Shown here piece by piece: positions 1-8,978 of a DNA stretch of 64,000 nucleotides. The notes beneath the pieces were generated by a model that worked only from the letters and a program-made list of their open reading frames with translations, searched no databases and had not been told where the DNA came from. This stretch comes from Corynebacterium timonense (GTDB lineage Bacteria; Actinomycetota; Actinomycetes; Mycobacteriales; Mycobacteriaceae): NCBI RefSeq assembly GCF_900105305.1, contig NZ_LT629765.1, forward strand, positions 806,001 to 870,000, read 5' to 3'. Numbering within the stretch: the stretch's first letter is position 1; each line of letters opens with the position of its first letter. The translations under genes and the position numbers were made by a program.

Positions 1-989
1 CCGTGGCGAGCGCCTGGCGCGACGGGTTTTCTCTGGATCACTTCGACCCCTCCATGCAGGTGTCGTTCGGCCCCTACATGATCGATTCCGTCGGCCCGTC
101 CGGGGAGGTCGAGCTGGTGGCCAACGACGAGTACCCCGGCGACGCCCCGCGCACCCCGCAGCTCGTGGTGTGGCCCGCCAGCGCGGACCCGCAGGCGATG
201 CAGCAGGCGGGTGTGCTGCGCGTCGCGGAGCTTACGGAACCTGACCCGGAGTGGATCGACGTGGACGCGGAGGGCAACCCCTACGACGTGACCACCCTGC
301 CCGGAGAACTCACGGACTCCCTGACGTTCTCCTCGGCCGGCCCGTGGGCGGAGCTCGGCACCAGGCGGGCGTTCTCAGCGTGCGTGGACCAGCAGGCGGC
401 CGCCCAGGCATCGAGCCAGGCGTCAGGCGTCGAGGTAGCGGCCCACGGGGTGCACCTTGTGTCCGGCAGCGACCCCCTGGCGCGGCGCTTCGGCGATATC
501 GTCGGCCCGCACATGGAGGTGAACTTGGACGCCGCCCGCGCGGCGGACGGCATGGAGGTGCGCGTGGGCTACGCCGGCACCGCCCCGCGTTCTGCGGCGA
601 TGATCGACGCGCTGCGCGCCTCGTGCGAGCAGGCGGGGGTGCGCGTCGTGGACGCAGGCGGCGGTAAGACGCTGCGCGACCTGACGCACATGGAGGTCTC
701 AGAGAGCGGCGAGGAGGTCGTCGTCGACGGCAGCATCGACGTGCTGCTGCGCCCTGTCGACTCTTACACCGAGTACCCGGGGGCGGCGCCGCGGGCCCAG
801 GATCTTCCGGCGCTTCGCGGCCAGGAGCGGGCGGCGTGGGACGCGTTGGATTCCCTTCCGCTGGCGGTCCAGCCTCGTGCGTTCGCAGTTGACAGGAATG
901 TCGGTAACGTAGTCGTGTACACGGGCACCGCCGGGCTTGGTTGGAACATGGACCGCTGGCAGGTCGCTGAGGCCGCGAACACCCCGTAA
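1..989 (+). CDS. ABC transporter substrate-binding protein, 3' part (DciAE-like)
   Basis: Open at the window edge, so only the C-terminal 328 or so residues are visible and no start or signal peptide can be judged. The protein looks like the C-terminal lobe of a peptide-type (family 5) extracellular solute-binding protein, ending in a Tyr/Trp-rich segment ([17 protein letters not shown]). It lies directly upstream of apt and rel, the place held in C. glutamicum by dciAE, a dipeptide-binding-protein-like gene. The family role is capture of a solute outside the membrane, but the ligand cannot be told from sequence. It ends 25 bases before the proposed apt start, so co-transcription is likely. 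Confidence 0.75.
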   Translation, partial: VASAWRDGFSLDHFDPSMQVSFGPYMIDSVGPSGEVELVANDEYPGDAPRTPQLVVWPASADPQAMQQAGVLRVAELTEPDPEWIDVDAEGNPYDVTTLPGELTDSLTFSSAGPWAELGTRRAFSACVDQQAAAQASSQASGVEVAAHGVHLVSGSDPLARRFGDIVGPHMEVNLDAARAADGMEVRVGYAGTAPRSAAMIDALRASCEQAGVRVVDAGGGKTLRDLTHMEVSESGEEVVVDGSIDVLLRPVDSYTEYPGAAPRAQDLPALRGQERAAWDALDSLPLAVQPRAFAVDRNVGNVVVYTGTAGLGWNMDRWQVAEAANTP

Positions 990-1014
990 GCTCCAGCTCA
1001 AAGTGAGGACCCCC

Positions 1015-1578
1015 TTGACAGATTCAGCGAAACAGCAGAGGTACGCGTCCGCCGCGCAGGCGCTGGCGGACAAGATCCGGCGTGTGCCGGACTTCCCTGA
1101 AGAAGGCGTCGTTTTTGAGGACCTCACGCCGGTGCTGGCGGACGGAGCAGCGCTGTCGGCCGTCATTAAGCAGCTTGCGGACGCGAGCCGCGATCTCGGC
1201 GCCGACATGATCGGCGGCCTCGACGCGCGCGGTTTCCTCCTCGGCTCGGCGGTCGCCTACGACCTCGGTGTGGGCATTTTGGCGATCCGCAAGCGCGGTA
1301 AGCTCCCGCCGCCGGTGATCACCCAGGAATACACCACCGAGTACAGCTCCGCCGCGCTCGAGATCCCGGCCGAAGGGGTCGAGCTCGCGGGGCGCAAGGT
1401 TGTGCTTGTCGACGACGTCCTGGCCACCGGGGGAACGCTCGTCGCGGCAACGGACCTCATCGAGAGGGCAGGTGGTAGCGTCGTGGGATACGTAGTTGTC
1501 CTCGAAGTCGACGGGCTCGGGGGGCGCGACCGGCTCGCCGGCGCACCCCTCGTCGTCCTCGCGAACGAAGGGGAGTAG
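1015..1578 (+). CDS. apt: adenine phosphoribosyltransferase
   Basis: Converts adenine and PRPP to AMP in purine salvage (cytoplasm). The type I PRTase PRPP-binding motif [13 protein letters not shown] lies near residue 130, and the 187-residue length is normal. I chose TTG at 1015 because AGTGAGGA sits just upstream and the product then begins [19 protein letters not shown]. The ATG at 937 would run through the end of the upstream gene in another frame. The gene is followed after 35 bases by rel, an arrangement conserved in corynebacteria that links purine salvage with (p)ppGpp metabolism. Confidence 0.95.
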   Translation: MTDSAKQQRYASAAQALADKIRRVPDFPEEGVVFEDLTPVLADGAALSAVIKQLADASRDLGADMIGGLDARGFLLGSAVAYDLGVGILAIRKRGKLPPPVITQEYTTEYSSAALEIPAEGVELAGRKVVLVDDVLATGGTLVAATDLIERAGGSVVGYVVVLEVDGLGGRDRLAGAPLVVLANEGE

Positions 1579-1613
1579 CTGCAGCGGCAACAGGCGAGAA
1601 AGAGGTGCACGCT

Positions 1614-3890
1614 ATGGCTAGTGAGAAGGCGCCGAGGCGCACCGGAGCCAGCATGCGCAGCGTGTCAGCTCGCCTTGCGCGCTCGCTGACGGGCGGGCGG
1701 GCCAAGACGAACCCGGTGCTCGACCCGCTGCTGGCTATCCACCGCACGTACCACCCCAAGGCGGACGCCGAGCTGCTCGGCCGCGCCTACGCCACGGCCG
1801 AGCGCCTCCACGAGGGGGTTTACCGCAAGTCCGGCGACCCCTACATCACCCACCCGTTGGCGGTGGCGACGATCTGCGGGGAGATCGGCATGGACACCAC
1901 CACGCTCGTGGCGGCGCTGCTGCACGACACGGTAGAGGACACCGAGTATTCGGTCGACGACCTCACGCGCGACTTCGGCCCCGAGGTGGCGCGCCTGGTC
2001 AACGGCGTGACCAAGCTGGACAAGGTCGCCCTCGGCGCGGCCGCGGAGGCGGAAACGATCCGCAAGATGATCGTGGCTATGGCCGAGGACCCCCGCGTGC
2101 TGGTGATCAAGGTGGCCGACCGCCTCCACAACATGCGCACGATGCGCTTTTTGCCCCCGGAAAAGCAGGCGAAGAAGGCCCGCGAGACCCTCGACGTCAT
2201 CGCTCCGCTGGCGCACCGCCTGGGCATGGCATCGGTGAAGTGGGAGCTCGAGGACCTCGCGTTCGCCATCTTGTACCCGAAAAAGTACGAGGAGATCGTG
2301 CGGCTGGTGGCGGACCACGCCCCCTCGCGTGACCGGGCGCTCAAGGAGATCATGGGCCAGCTCAAGGCGGAGCTGAAGGCCAACAACATTCAGGCCGAGG
2401 TGATGGGCCGCCCGAAACACTACTGGTCGATCTACCAGAAGATGGTGGTGCGCGGCCACGAGTTCAACGAAATTTTCGACCTCGTGGGCCTGCGCGTGCT
2501 GGTCGACAACGTGCACGACTGCTACGCCGCGATCGGGGTGGTTCACGCGCTGTATTCGGCCCTGCCTGGGCGGTTCAAGGACTACATCTCCAACCCCCGC
2601 TTCGGCGTGTACCAGTCGCTGCACACGACGGTGATGACGGAAAGCGGACGCGCCCTCGAGGTGCAGGTGCGCACGCACGAAATGCACTACAACGCCGAGT
2701 TTGGCGTCGCTGCGCACTGGCGCTACAAGGAGACGAAGGGCTCGCACAAGGGCGACCAGGCCGAGGTGGACCAGATGGCGTGGATGCGCCAGCTGCTCGA
2801 CTGGCAAAAAGAGGCGGCCGACCCGAACGAGTTCCTCGACTCCTTGCGCTACGACCTGACAAGCCAGCAGATCTTCGCCTTCACCCCGAAGGGCGGGGTG
2901 GTGAACCTCCCGGCGGGCTCCACGCCGGTCGACTTCGCGTACGCCGTCCACACGGAGGTGGGCCACCGCTGCATCGGCGCGAAGGTCAACGGCAAGCTTG
3001 TCGCCTTGGAGTCGAAGCTGACGTCCGGCGACAAGGTGGAGATCTTCACCTCGAAGGACGAGAACGCTGGCCCCTCGCGCGATTGGCAAGACTTCGTGGT
3101 CTCGCCCAGGGCGCGCACGAAGATCCGCCAGTGGTTTGCTAAGGAGCGCCGCGAGGAGCACCTCGAGGCGGGCCGCGACGCGCTCGCCGCCGAGGTCCAG
3201 CGCGGCGGCCTGCCGATGCACCGGCTGTTCACCTCCGAGTCGATGCGCCAGGTGGCCACCCAGCTGCACTACCCAGACGTCGACGCGCTCTACACGGCGA
3301 TCGGCGCGGGCAACGTCTCCGCGCAGCACGTGGCGAAGCTGCTCACGGACCTCTTCGGCGACGAGGGCGACGCCGTCGACGCGCTGGCGGCGCGCACGCC
3401 CCTGTCGAAGCTGGTCACGGCGGTCCCGCGCGATTCCACGACGGGGGTGCTCGTGGAAGGCAGCCCCGACGTCATGGCCAAGCTGGCGAAGTGCTGCCAG
3501 CCGGTGCCGGGCGACGAGATCTTCGGCTTTGTCACACGCGGCGGGGGAGTGTCGGTGCACCGCTCCGACTGCACCAACGCGGCCAAGCTGAAGGAGGAGC
3601 CCGAGAGGCTTGTCGACGTCTCCTGGGCCAGCTCCACATCCGCCGGCGGCGCCACCATCGCGACGCTGCACGTTGAGGCGCTGGACAGGCAGGGCCTGCT
3701 GGCCGAGCTGACGGGCGTTCTGTCCGAGCAGAAGCTGCCGATCGTCTCCTTAAGCTCGCAGATCAGCGACGACTACATCGCGGATATGCGCTTTACCGTG
3801 GGGGTGTCAGACACGAAGCAGCTCGGGGCTCTCATGAACCAGGTGCGCAACATCGAGGGCGTCTTCGACGTGTACCGCGTCACGGCCTAG
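1614..3890 (+). CDS. rel: bifunctional (p)ppGpp synthetase/hydrolase Rel
   Basis: Makes and degrades the stringent-response alarmone. Domains in order: HD hydrolase with HDTVEDT near residue 103, RelA/SpoT synthetase with YQSLHTTV near residue 340, TGS (about 415-475), helical/zinc-finger-like region with CCQP near residue 620, and a C-terminal ACT/RRM domain. The full HD motif says the hydrolase is intact. ATG at 1614 is preferred over GTG at 1605 because AGAAAGAGG stands 8 bases before it. The product is 758 residues, the usual length for a long RSH protein. It is the last gene of the apt-rel pair and faces a convergent gene across a terminator. Confidence 0.96.
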   Translation: MASEKAPRRTGASMRSVSARLARSLTGGRAKTNPVLDPLLAIHRTYHPKADAELLGRAYATAERLHEGVYRKSGDPYITHPLAVATICGEIGMDTTTLVAALLHDTVEDTEYSVDDLTRDFGPEVARLVNGVTKLDKVALGAAAEAETIRKMIVAMAEDPRVLVIKVADRLHNMRTMRFLPPEKQAKKARETLDVIAPLAHRLGMASVKWELEDLAFAILYPKKYEEIVRLVADHAPSRDRALKEIMGQLKAELKANNIQAEVMGRPKHYWSIYQKMVVRGHEFNEIFDLVGLRVLVDNVHDCYAAIGVVHALYSALPGRFKDYISNPRFGVYQSLHTTVMTESGRALEVQVRTHEMHYNAEFGVAAHWRYKETKGSHKGDQAEVDQMAWMRQLLDWQKEAADPNEFLDSLRYDLTSQQIFAFTPKGGVVNLPAGSTPVDFAYAVHTEVGHRCIGAKVNGKLVALESKLTSGDKVEIFTSKDENAGPSRDWQDFVVSPRARTKIRQWFAKERREEHLEAGRDALAAEVQRGGLPMHRLFTSESMRQVATQLHYPDVDALYTAIGAGNVSAQHVAKLLTDLFGDEGDAVDALAARTPLSKLVTAVPRDSTTGVLVEGSPDVMAKLAKCCQPVPGDEIFGFVTRGGGVSVHRSDCTNAAKLKEEPERLVDVSWASSTSAGGATIATLHVEALDRQGLLAELTGVLSEQKLPIVSLSSQISDDYIADMRFTVGVSDTKQLGALMNQVRNIEGVFDVYRVTA

Positions 3891-3903
3891 CACACAACGA
3901 AAA

Positions 3904-3928
3904 GGCCGCCGGCTGTGAGCCGGCGGCC
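3904..3928 (-). terminator. rho-independent terminator of the small secreted-protein gene
   Basis: A perfect 10-bp inverted repeat (GGCCGCCGGC / GCCGGCGGCC) with a 5-base loop. Read on the minus strand it is followed by TTTTCG, so it terminates the minus-strand gene ending at 3946. On the plus strand no T run follows, but the hairpin may still help to end rel transcripts. Confidence 0.8.
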
Positions 3929-3945
3929 AGGACGTTCCCCGCGGG

Positions 3946-4275
3946 TTAGGCCTTCGGGAAGACGTTCGGCATGTACTTTGCGACGAAGCCGAACAGCGCG
4001 CCGAGGACGCTGATGACGGCGGTGGCGACGCCGAGCCACTTCGTGATGGTGTCGGCCTTTTCTTTGGAATTCAGATTCTGGAAGTCTGCGGAGGAGCCGA
4101 AGCCGTCGGAGGAGCCGGGCTCCTTCGACGGGGTGGTGGCCGGCGGGGTGGTGGTCGGCGTGGTGCTGGTGGCCGGCGGGGTGGTGCCCTCGTCAGCGTG
4201 GGCCGGGGCGACGACGCCGGCGGTGGCGATGGAGGCGGCGGCAGCGGCCGCGAGGAAACCCTTACGAAGTTTCAT
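3946..4275 (-). CDS. small secreted protein with Thr/Pro stalk and C-terminal hydrophobic helix, unknown function
   Basis: 109 residues from the ATG at 4275 (AAGGA about 11 bases upstream); a TTG at 4287 would overlap the SD. Visible parts: a Sec signal peptide (MKLRKGF, an Ala-rich core, then PAHA with cleavage likely before Asp28), a Thr/Pro-rich low-complexity stretch (about 30-52), a polar segment, and a strongly hydrophobic amphipathic helix near residues 80-103 (WLGVATAVISVLGALFGFV) ending with a Lys. The layout suggests export to the envelope with a helix that could enter the membrane or mycomembrane. I recognise no family. It has its own terminator and opposes rel. Confidence 0.75.
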   Translation of the reverse strand: MKLRKGFLAAAAAASIATAGVVAPAHADEGTTPPATSTTPTTTPPATTPSKEPGSSDGFGSSADFQNLNSKEKADTITKWLGVATAVISVLGALFGFVAKYMPNVFPKA

Positions 4276-4398
4276 TGAATTGTCCAATCCTTGGAGGGGC
4301 GGTGTGACGGGGGTCAGGATAACCTGAACAGCCGACGATGCGCAATACTTTTCCGGCCGAAAGGTGTCATGGACACTACAGCCGCCGCTCAGGCGCCT

Positions 4399-5325
4399 CT
4401 ACGCCACGGTTGCGGAGGTGATCGTGACCTCCTCGGCGGGAGCGCCGTCGGCAGCCCCGTCGGCGACCCCGGCCTCGGCGATCGCGTCGAGGGTCTCCAG
4501 CCCAGCCTCGTCGATGGTGCCGAAGTAGGTGTAGACCGGCGGCAGCATGGAATCGCCGTAGTTGAGGAAGAACTGTGATCCGTTGGTGTCCACGCCCGCG
4601 TTCGCCATGGCGATCGTGCCGCGCTCGTACAGCACCGGCTCGGACTGCACCATCTGTGCTTTGTAGGCGTCCTGCTGCTCGGCGGGAATATTCTCGGGCA
4701 CCTCGGCGTCGTCGACCTGGGCGACGGCCTCGTCGGTCGGGTACTCGTTGGCGAACTGGAAGCCCGGGCCGCCCGCGCCGGTGCCGGACGGGTCGCCGCA
4801 CTGCAGCACCTTCAGCCCCTCGCTCGTGGTGAGGCGGTGGCATACCGTGTCGTCGAAGTAGCCCTCGGAGGCGAGGTACTCGATCGCGTTGACGGTGCAG
4901 GGGGAGACGGAGCGGTCGAGCTCCATGCCGATCGGGCCGGCGGAGGTCTCTAGGTTGACCGTGACGGTGCCCGTGGTGGAGATGTCCTCCGTGGGGGGCG
5001 TGCCCACGTCCTTGGCCGGGTCCCCGGCATTTTCGTAGCTGCAAGACACGGTCTCGGGCAGGGCCTCGGCGCGCGTGTACGCCAAGGGCTCCGCCTGGGG
5101 CGGCTCCTGCGAGGTGGTGGCGGTGGTGGTCTCCTCGGCGGCCTCGGTGGATTCCTCGCTGTCCTGGTTGGCCAGGAAGTAAATCCCGCCGCCGGCTGCG
5201 ACGAGGACGGCGGCGGAGATCGCCGCGATGGCCCAGGGGCCGGACTTTTCCTTGCGGTCGCGCGCGTTGATTTCACGCTCGAGGTTCTTCAGGGCGTCGC
5301 GGCCCCGCTGCTCGTTGTTCGCCAC
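4399..5325 (-). CDS. membrane-anchored cyclophilin-type peptidyl-prolyl isomerase
   Basis: Isomerises Xaa-Pro bonds, probably outside the membrane. An N-terminal charged segment (ALKNLEREINARDRK) precedes one membrane helix (about 32-52), then an acidic/Thr-rich linker and a cyclophilin domain with GDPSGTGAGGPGF and RGTIAMANAGVDTNGSQFF. GTG at 5325 is chosen because GTGAGG lies 9 bases upstream; the ATGs at 5334 and 5370 are too close to any SD, and 5370 lies in a 16-bp tandem duplication. 308 residues. Catalytic residues cannot be fully checked, since bacterial cyclophilins of this type vary. It is divergent from the hydrolase gene at 5472. Confidence 0.9.
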   Translation of the reverse strand: MANNEQRGRDALKNLEREINARDRKEKSGPWAIAAISAAVLVAAGGGIYFLANQDSEESTEAAEETTTATTSQEPPQAEPLAYTRAEALPETVSCSYENAGDPAKDVGTPPTEDISTTGTVTVNLETSAGPIGMELDRSVSPCTVNAIEYLASEGYFDDTVCHRLTTSEGLKVLQCGDPSGTGAGGPGFQFANEYPTDEAVAQVDDAEVPENIPAEQQDAYKAQMVQSEPVLYERGTIAMANAGVDTNGSQFFLNYGDSMLPPVYTYFGTIDEAGLETLDAIAEAGVADGAADGAPAEEVTITSATVA

Positions 5326-5344
5326 GGTGTTCATCCTCACTGTG

Positions 5345-5376
5345 TTTTCGTCATGGGGCGTTTTCGTCATGGGGCG
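5345..5376. repeat. two perfect tandem copies of a 16-bp unit
   Basis: TTTTCGTCATGGGGCG occurs twice without a gap in the divergent region between the cyclophilin gene and the hydrolase gene, inside the cyclophilin 5' leader. It supplies two extra in-frame ATGs that could mislead start calling. Confidence 0.95.
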
Positions 5377-5407
5377 CGCGGCTGCGGGCCGCCAGGTTCG
5401 GCAGTTC

Positions 5408-5416
5408 AGCTTATCA
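5408..5416 (-). promoter_or_regulatory. extended -10 promoter candidate for the cyclophilin gene
   Basis: On the minus strand TGATAAGCT fits the actinobacterial extended -10 (TGnTAnnnT). It would start transcription near 5401 and give a leader of about 75 bases. No good -35 is seen. Confidence 0.4.
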
Positions 5417-5458
5417 GGCGCGCTCCGTCGCCCCGCGCGCGGACGGAACGCGGGCGGA

Positions 5459-5464
5459 TAGGGT
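5459..5464 (+). promoter_or_regulatory. -10 element for a leaderless transcript of the MBL gene
   Basis: TAGGGT ends 7 bases before the ATG at 5472 and no Shine-Dalgarno sequence intervenes. This spacing places the transcription start on or next to the start codon. Confidence 0.5.
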
Positions 5465-5471
5465 AGAGCGC

Positions 5472-6134
5472 ATGAAGATCGCAGGTTTTGCCGCGGGCCC
5501 GTTTCAGACGAATTGCTACCTCATGGTCAACGAGGTGGTCGTCGGCGGGGTGCGGCGCACGCAGGCTGTCGTCGTCGATCCCGGCTTGGGTGCCCACGCC
5601 CGCGCCGTCGAGCTGGCCGAGGCGGAGGGGGCGGAGCTCGTGGCGGTGCTGCTGACCCACGGCCACATCGACCATGTGCGCGACGCGGCAGCGTTTGGTG
5701 TGGAGACTTTTATCCACGCCGCCGACGCCTTCATGCTCGACCCGGCGGAGGAGTCGCTCGCCCGGTTGGCACTCCCCTTCGACGTGGCCACCATGAAAAC
5801 AACCGAGCACGTCACCCACGTCGCCGATGGCGACGTGCTCACGCTCGCGGGGGTGGAGCTGCGCGCTCGCCACGCGCCCGGCCACTCGCCGGGCAGCACG
5901 CTCTTCCTCGGCGCCGATTTTGTGCTCAGCGGCGACGTCTTGTTCCGGGGGTCCATCGGCCGGACGGATTTGCCGTATTCCGCGCCGGAGCAGATGCGCG
6001 AGAGCTTGCGGGGGCCGGTGTGGGAGATTCCCGATTCCTTCACAGTCCTGCCGGGCCACGGTCCGACGACCACGATGGCCCACGAGCGGACGACGAACCC
6101 GTACCTGCTCGAGGCGAACGCCGCGCTAGACTAG
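5472..6134 (+). CDS. metallo-beta-lactamase-fold hydrolase (glyoxalase II-like)
   Basis: 220 residues with the metal-binding THGHIDH motif near residues 61-67, a second ligand region RHAPGHSPGS and a third in LPGHGPTT. These are the His/Asp ligands of the dinuclear zinc site of the MBL fold. Members are often annotated as hydroxyacylglutathione hydrolase, but corynebacteria use mycothiol rather than glutathione, so the substrate is uncertain. It lies 6 bases before hisS, a conserved pairing in actinobacteria. Its start appears leaderless. Confidence 0.9.
   Translation: MKIAGFAAGPFQTNCYLMVNEVVVGGVRRTQAVVVDPGLGAHARAVELAEAEGAELVAVLLTHGHIDHVRDAAAFGVETFIHAADAFMLDPAEESLARLALPFDVATMKTTEHVTHVADGDVLTLAGVELRARHAPGHSPGSTLFLGADFVLSGDVLFRGSIGRTDLPYSAPEQMRESLRGPVWEIPDSFTVLPGHGPTTTMAHERTTNPYLLEANAALD
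6127..6132 (+). promoter_or_regulatory. -10 element in front of hisS
   Basis: TAGACT overlaps the stop codon of the MBL gene and ends 8 bases before the hisS ATG. hisS could therefore start from a leaderless transcript as well as by read-through. Confidence 0.45.
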
Positions 6135-6140
6135 GTCTCC

Positions 6141-7430
6141 ATGACCGATTCCTCCCAGGCCCCCAAGCTCGCGGCCCTGTCGGGGCCGAAGGGTGTTCCC
6201 GATTACGTTCCCCCGGCGTCCGCCACCTTCATCACGGTGCGCGACGAGTTCGCGCGCCAGGCCCGGATCGCGGGGTACCAGCACATCGAGCTTCCGGTCT
6301 TTGAGGACACGCACCTGTTCGCCCGCGGCGTCGGCGAGTCCACCGACATCGTCTCCAAGGAGATGTACACCTTCGCGGATCGGGGTGACCGGTCGGTGAC
6401 GCTGCGCCCGGAGGGCACTGCGGGCGTCATGCGCTCGGTTATCGAGCACAACCTCGACCGCGGTTACCTGCCCGTCAAGCTCAACTACTACGGCCCGTTC
6501 TTCCGCTACGAGCGCCCGCAGGCGGGCCGCTACCGCCAGCTTCAGCAGGTCGGCGTCGAAGCTATCGGTGTTGACGACCCGCTTCTCGACGCCGAGGTGA
6601 TCGCCCTGGCCGACCGCTGTTACCGCTCCGTCGGGCTGACGGGCTTCCGTCTCGAGCTGACCAGCTTGGGCGACCACACCTGCCGCCCGCAGTACCGCGA
6701 GAAGCTGCAGGACTTCCTGTTCGCGCTGCCGCTGGACGAGGACACCCGCCGCCGCGCCGAGATCAACCCGCTGCGCGTCCTCGACGACAAGCGCCCCGAA
6801 ATGCAGGAGATGCTTGCCGACGCCCCCCTCATGCTCGACCACCTCTCCGAGGAATCGCGCGCACACTTCGACGCCGTCACCTCCACCCTCGACGATCTCG
6901 GCGTGGAGTACGTGATTAACCCGCGGATGGTGCGCGGGCTGGATTACTACACCAAGACGACCTTCGAGTTCGTCCACGACGGACTCGGCGCCCAGTCCGG
7001 TATCGGCGGCGGCGGGCGCTACGACGGGCTGATGGCCCAGATCGGCGGCCAGGACCTCTCGGGCATCGGCTTTGGCCTGGGCGTCGACCGCACGGTCCTC
7101 GCGCTTGAGGCGGAAGGGGTGCGTCTTGAGGGCGTCGATAAGCGAGTGGAGGTCTTTGGGGTCGCCATCGGCGAGGCGGCCGGCAGGCGCATGAGCCTGC
7201 TTGTCGACGCCCTTCGTGCCGCCGGCATCTCCGCCGACATGTCCTACGGCGGGCGCGGGCTCAAGGGCGCGATGAAGGGCGCCGACCGAGCAGGCGCGTC
7301 CTACGCCCTCGTGTTGGGTGAGCGCGAACTCGAGGGCGGTGTCGTCGCGGTGAAGAACCTCGCCGAGCACACGCAGGTCGACGTCGCGCTCGACGTCGAC
7401 GCCGTGATCAAGGCCGTGCGACCCGCCTAA
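6141..7430 (+). CDS. hisS: histidyl-tRNA synthetase
   Basis: Class II synthetase charging tRNA-His. Seen in order: [10 protein letters not shown] (motif region near residue 90), [13 protein letters not shown] (motif 2), the histidine-binding [12 protein letters not shown] near residue 266, GGGRYDGLM (motif 3 region), and a C-terminal anticodon-binding domain (about 335-425). 429 residues is the usual length. Its stop codon overlaps the last bases of the convergent mgtE. Confidence 0.97.
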   Translation: MTDSSQAPKLAALSGPKGVPDYVPPASATFITVRDEFARQARIAGYQHIELPVFEDTHLFARGVGESTDIVSKEMYTFADRGDRSVTLRPEGTAGVMRSVIEHNLDRGYLPVKLNYYGPFFRYERPQAGRYRQLQQVGVEAIGVDDPLLDAEVIALADRCYRSVGLTGFRLELTSLGDHTCRPQYREKLQDFLFALPLDEDTRRRAEINPLRVLDDKRPEMQEMLADAPLMLDHLSEESRAHFDAVTSTLDDLGVEYVINPRMVRGLDYYTKTTFEFVHDGLGAQSGIGGGGRYDGLMAQIGGQDLSGIGFGLGVDRTVLALEAEGVRLEGVDKRVEVFGVAIGEAAGRRMSLLVDALRAAGISADMSYGGRGLKGAMKGADRAGASYALVLGERELEGGVVAVKNLAEHTQVDVALDVDAVIKAVRPA

Positions 7431-8422
7431 AGCATAATTTGCGATGCGATGAAGAAGTAAACAAGGACGCCGACTCCGTCGCAGATCGAAGTGACCAACG
7501 GAGCGGAGGCGTTCGCAGGGTCTAGCCCGATCTTCTGCAGGATGAAGGGCAGGGACATGCCGATTAAGCTGCCGATCATCACAATGACGACCATGGACAG
7601 CGCGACTGCGAGCGCGATGTCCGGTCCGCCGCGAAGAATACCGAGGATGGAGACGGCGAGTGCCATTGTGCCGCCAAGCAATGCCGAGATCATTGCTTCT
7701 CGGGCGATCAAATGAGCCCAGTCGCGGGGCCGAACCTGGCCGGTCGCAAGCGCGCGGACCATGAGTGTGGCGGACTGGGAACCGGCGTTTCCGCCCGAGT
7801 CGATGAGGAGGGGCAGAAAGAACACGAGCGCCACCGACGCGGCGATAAGATCCTCGAAGTAGGCGATGCCGGCGCCGGAGAAGATGTTGCCGAAGACGAG
7901 CACGACCAGCCACAGCACGCGGCTGCGGTAGAGTGCCCAGACGCCGGTTTCTTTCAATGACGTCTTCAACAGCCGCGTTGGGGCGATGAGCTGGAAGTCT
8001 TCGTCGGTCTCGTTGTCGAGAATGGAGCCGGCTTCGTCCGCGCTCAAGACACCGACAAGTTCACCGCCGGCGGTGATGGGCAGACCGCGCAGATTCTCGT
8101 CAAAGATGAGGTGTGCGCACTTTTCGTCGTCGTCCTCCGGCAGCGCGCTATGCGTCACCTCGGAGGCAACGGAGCGAAGGGGGGCATTCTTCTCGGCGCG
8201 CACGAGTTCGCGGAAGGAGACTACGCCCGAGAGCTTCCGGTTTCCGTCGTGTAGGTAGATGTAGGAGCTGTCTTGCGTGGTTGCGATCTCCCCGCGCAGG
8301 GCGGTGATGGCTTCTCCCGCAGTAAGGGACTCCGGAAGCTGCAGGAAGGTGGTGTTCATTCGTAGGCCCACGGATCCTTCGCGCAGCGTGGACTGGATGA
8401 GAGATGTGTAAGTGTGAAACAT
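7427..8422 (-). CDS. mgtE: MgtE-family Mg2+ transporter lacking the N domain
   Basis: 331 residues: a CBS-pair region (about 15-135), a connecting helix, then five membrane helices (about 165-331) with the family features [12 protein letters not shown] and [16 protein letters not shown], the latter in the pore region. Canonical MgtE proteins are around 450 residues and begin with a superhelical N domain that helps to close the channel at high Mg2+. Here the protein starts almost at the junction ([13 protein letters not shown]), with AAAGGGA upstream of the ATG at 8422. The M-box upstream on the same strand supports the Mg2+ role. It overlaps the convergent hisS by 4 bases. Confidence 0.93.
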   Translation of the reverse strand: MFHTYTSLIQSTLREGSVGLRMNTTFLQLPESLTAGEAITALRGEIATTQDSSYIYLHDGNRKLSGVVSFRELVRAEKNAPLRSVASEVTHSALPEDDDEKCAHLIFDENLRGLPITAGGELVGVLSADEAGSILDNETDEDFQLIAPTRLLKTSLKETGVWALYRSRVLWLVVLVFGNIFSGAGIAYFEDLIAASVALVFFLPLLIDSGGNAGSQSATLMVRALATGQVRPRDWAHLIAREAMISALLGGTMALAVSILGILRGGPDIALAVALSMVVIVMIGSLIGMSLPFILQKIGLDPANASAPLVTSICDGVGVLVYFFIASQIML

Positions 8423-8459
8423 GGCTAATTTCCCTTTCAGTCATGTGTGATCGACCGTT

Positions 8460-8545
8460 TATGCGCGGTGGTTGCGGCGCACACGGCGATGAGGGGTGGG
8501 AAAGGCGCGTCGACACTGAGATCGGGCGCGGAAACGAGCAGGCTG
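8460..8545 (-). other. C-rich, G-poor leader tract (possible Rho loading region)
   Basis: After the short leader ORF the mgtE leader RNA becomes rich in pyrimidine-C pairs (for example CCTTTCCCACCCCTCATCGCC) with few structured G tracts, which is typical of rut sites. No clear U-tailed intrinsic terminator is seen between the M-box and mgtE. The functional role is inference. Confidence 0.35.
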
Positions 8546-8575
8546 CTAGAGCGAACTCGGGGGCTGACTATGCAT
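8546..8575 (-). CDS. putative leader peptide ORF MHSQPPSSL of mgtE
   Basis: Ten codons including TAG, starting at ATG 8575. It is preceded by GGGAGGTGAT (8591-8582), which matches nearly the whole anti-SD tail of 16S rRNA and gives the strongest ribosome site in the mgtE leader. The peptide holds two consecutive prolines. It lies between the M-box and the C-rich tract. A proline-containing leader peptide is known in the Salmonella mgtA leader; an equivalent function here is inferred only. An alternative overlapping ORF from ATG 8583 would run to 8437, but that ATG is only 2 bases from the SD. Confidence 0.45.
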   Translation of the reverse strand: MHSQPPSSL

Positions 8576-8671
8576 GTAGTCATCACCTCCCGCAGGTCGT
8601 GGGCCACCAGTTGCCACAATGGTCAAATGAGAAGGCGCGCCTGAAGCAGCGGGCGGGCCTCGTGTATAGCT

Positions 8672-8834
8672 ACCCCTCCACGTAAGAGCTTTGGCACTGT
8701 ACGCCGTAACCGAAACGGAGCCACTTTGGATAAACCCTTGCGCCGAGAATATCTGTCCTAAGCTGTCGCTATCTCTCGATGCGCGCTAGCTCAGTGGCCT
8801 GTGTGCGTACAGGAGCCTCACCGAACGAGGTGGT
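8672..8834 (-). ncRNA. M-box (ykoK leader) Mg2+ riboswitch
   Basis: The minus strand carries the conserved 5' block CGTTCGGTGAGGCTCCTGTA followed by CGC, and the conserved 3' block GTACAGTGCCAAAGCTCTTA followed by CG. These correspond to GUUAGGUGAGGCUCCUGUA and ACAGUGCUAAAGCUCUACG of the known M-box. The ends ACCACCTCGT and ACGTGGAGGGG can pair as P1. Length of about 163 nt fits the family. It precedes mgtE by 250 nt on the same strand. The expression platform probably lies at 8430-8671. Confidence 0.9.
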
Positions 8835-8845
8835 GCGTGTTTGGA

Positions 8846-8851
8846 AGTTTA
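8846..8851 (-). promoter_or_regulatory. -10 element of the mgtE leader transcript
   Basis: TAAACT on the minus strand, with a loosely matching TGGACT 17 bases upstream as -35. The predicted start near 8839 is only a few bases before the M-box P1 stem, which is what a riboswitch leader needs. Confidence 0.45.
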
Positions 8852-8952
8852 GTACACGTTTCAGGCAAAGTCCACTCGGAGCAGAGAAATAGCTGGGAAT
8901 GCGGCATGTGTACGCTATGCACTAGCGTTTGCTCTTCGCTGTCAGTGCTCGT

Positions 8953-8978
8953 TGTACCCCCCCGTGGCGTTGTGAACG
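8953..8978 (+). repeat. left terminal inverted repeat of the IS481-type element
   Basis: Begins TGTACCCCCCCGTGG and ends TTGTGAACG; pairs with 9998-10023 read on the other strand. Confidence 0.7.

Noticed and set aside
8437..8583. 48-residue ORF from ATG 8583 (MTTCIVSPRV...) ending just before mgtE
   Set aside because: Its ATG is only 2 bases from the SD, the composition is ordinary out-of-frame, and the nonapeptide ORF at 8575 has the correct spacing. Kept only as an alternative.
8779..8800. GCGCGCTAGCTCAGTGGCC looks like a tRNA 5' half
   Set aside because: No anticodon arm, T arm or 3' half follows, and the bases lie within the M-box on the other strand.
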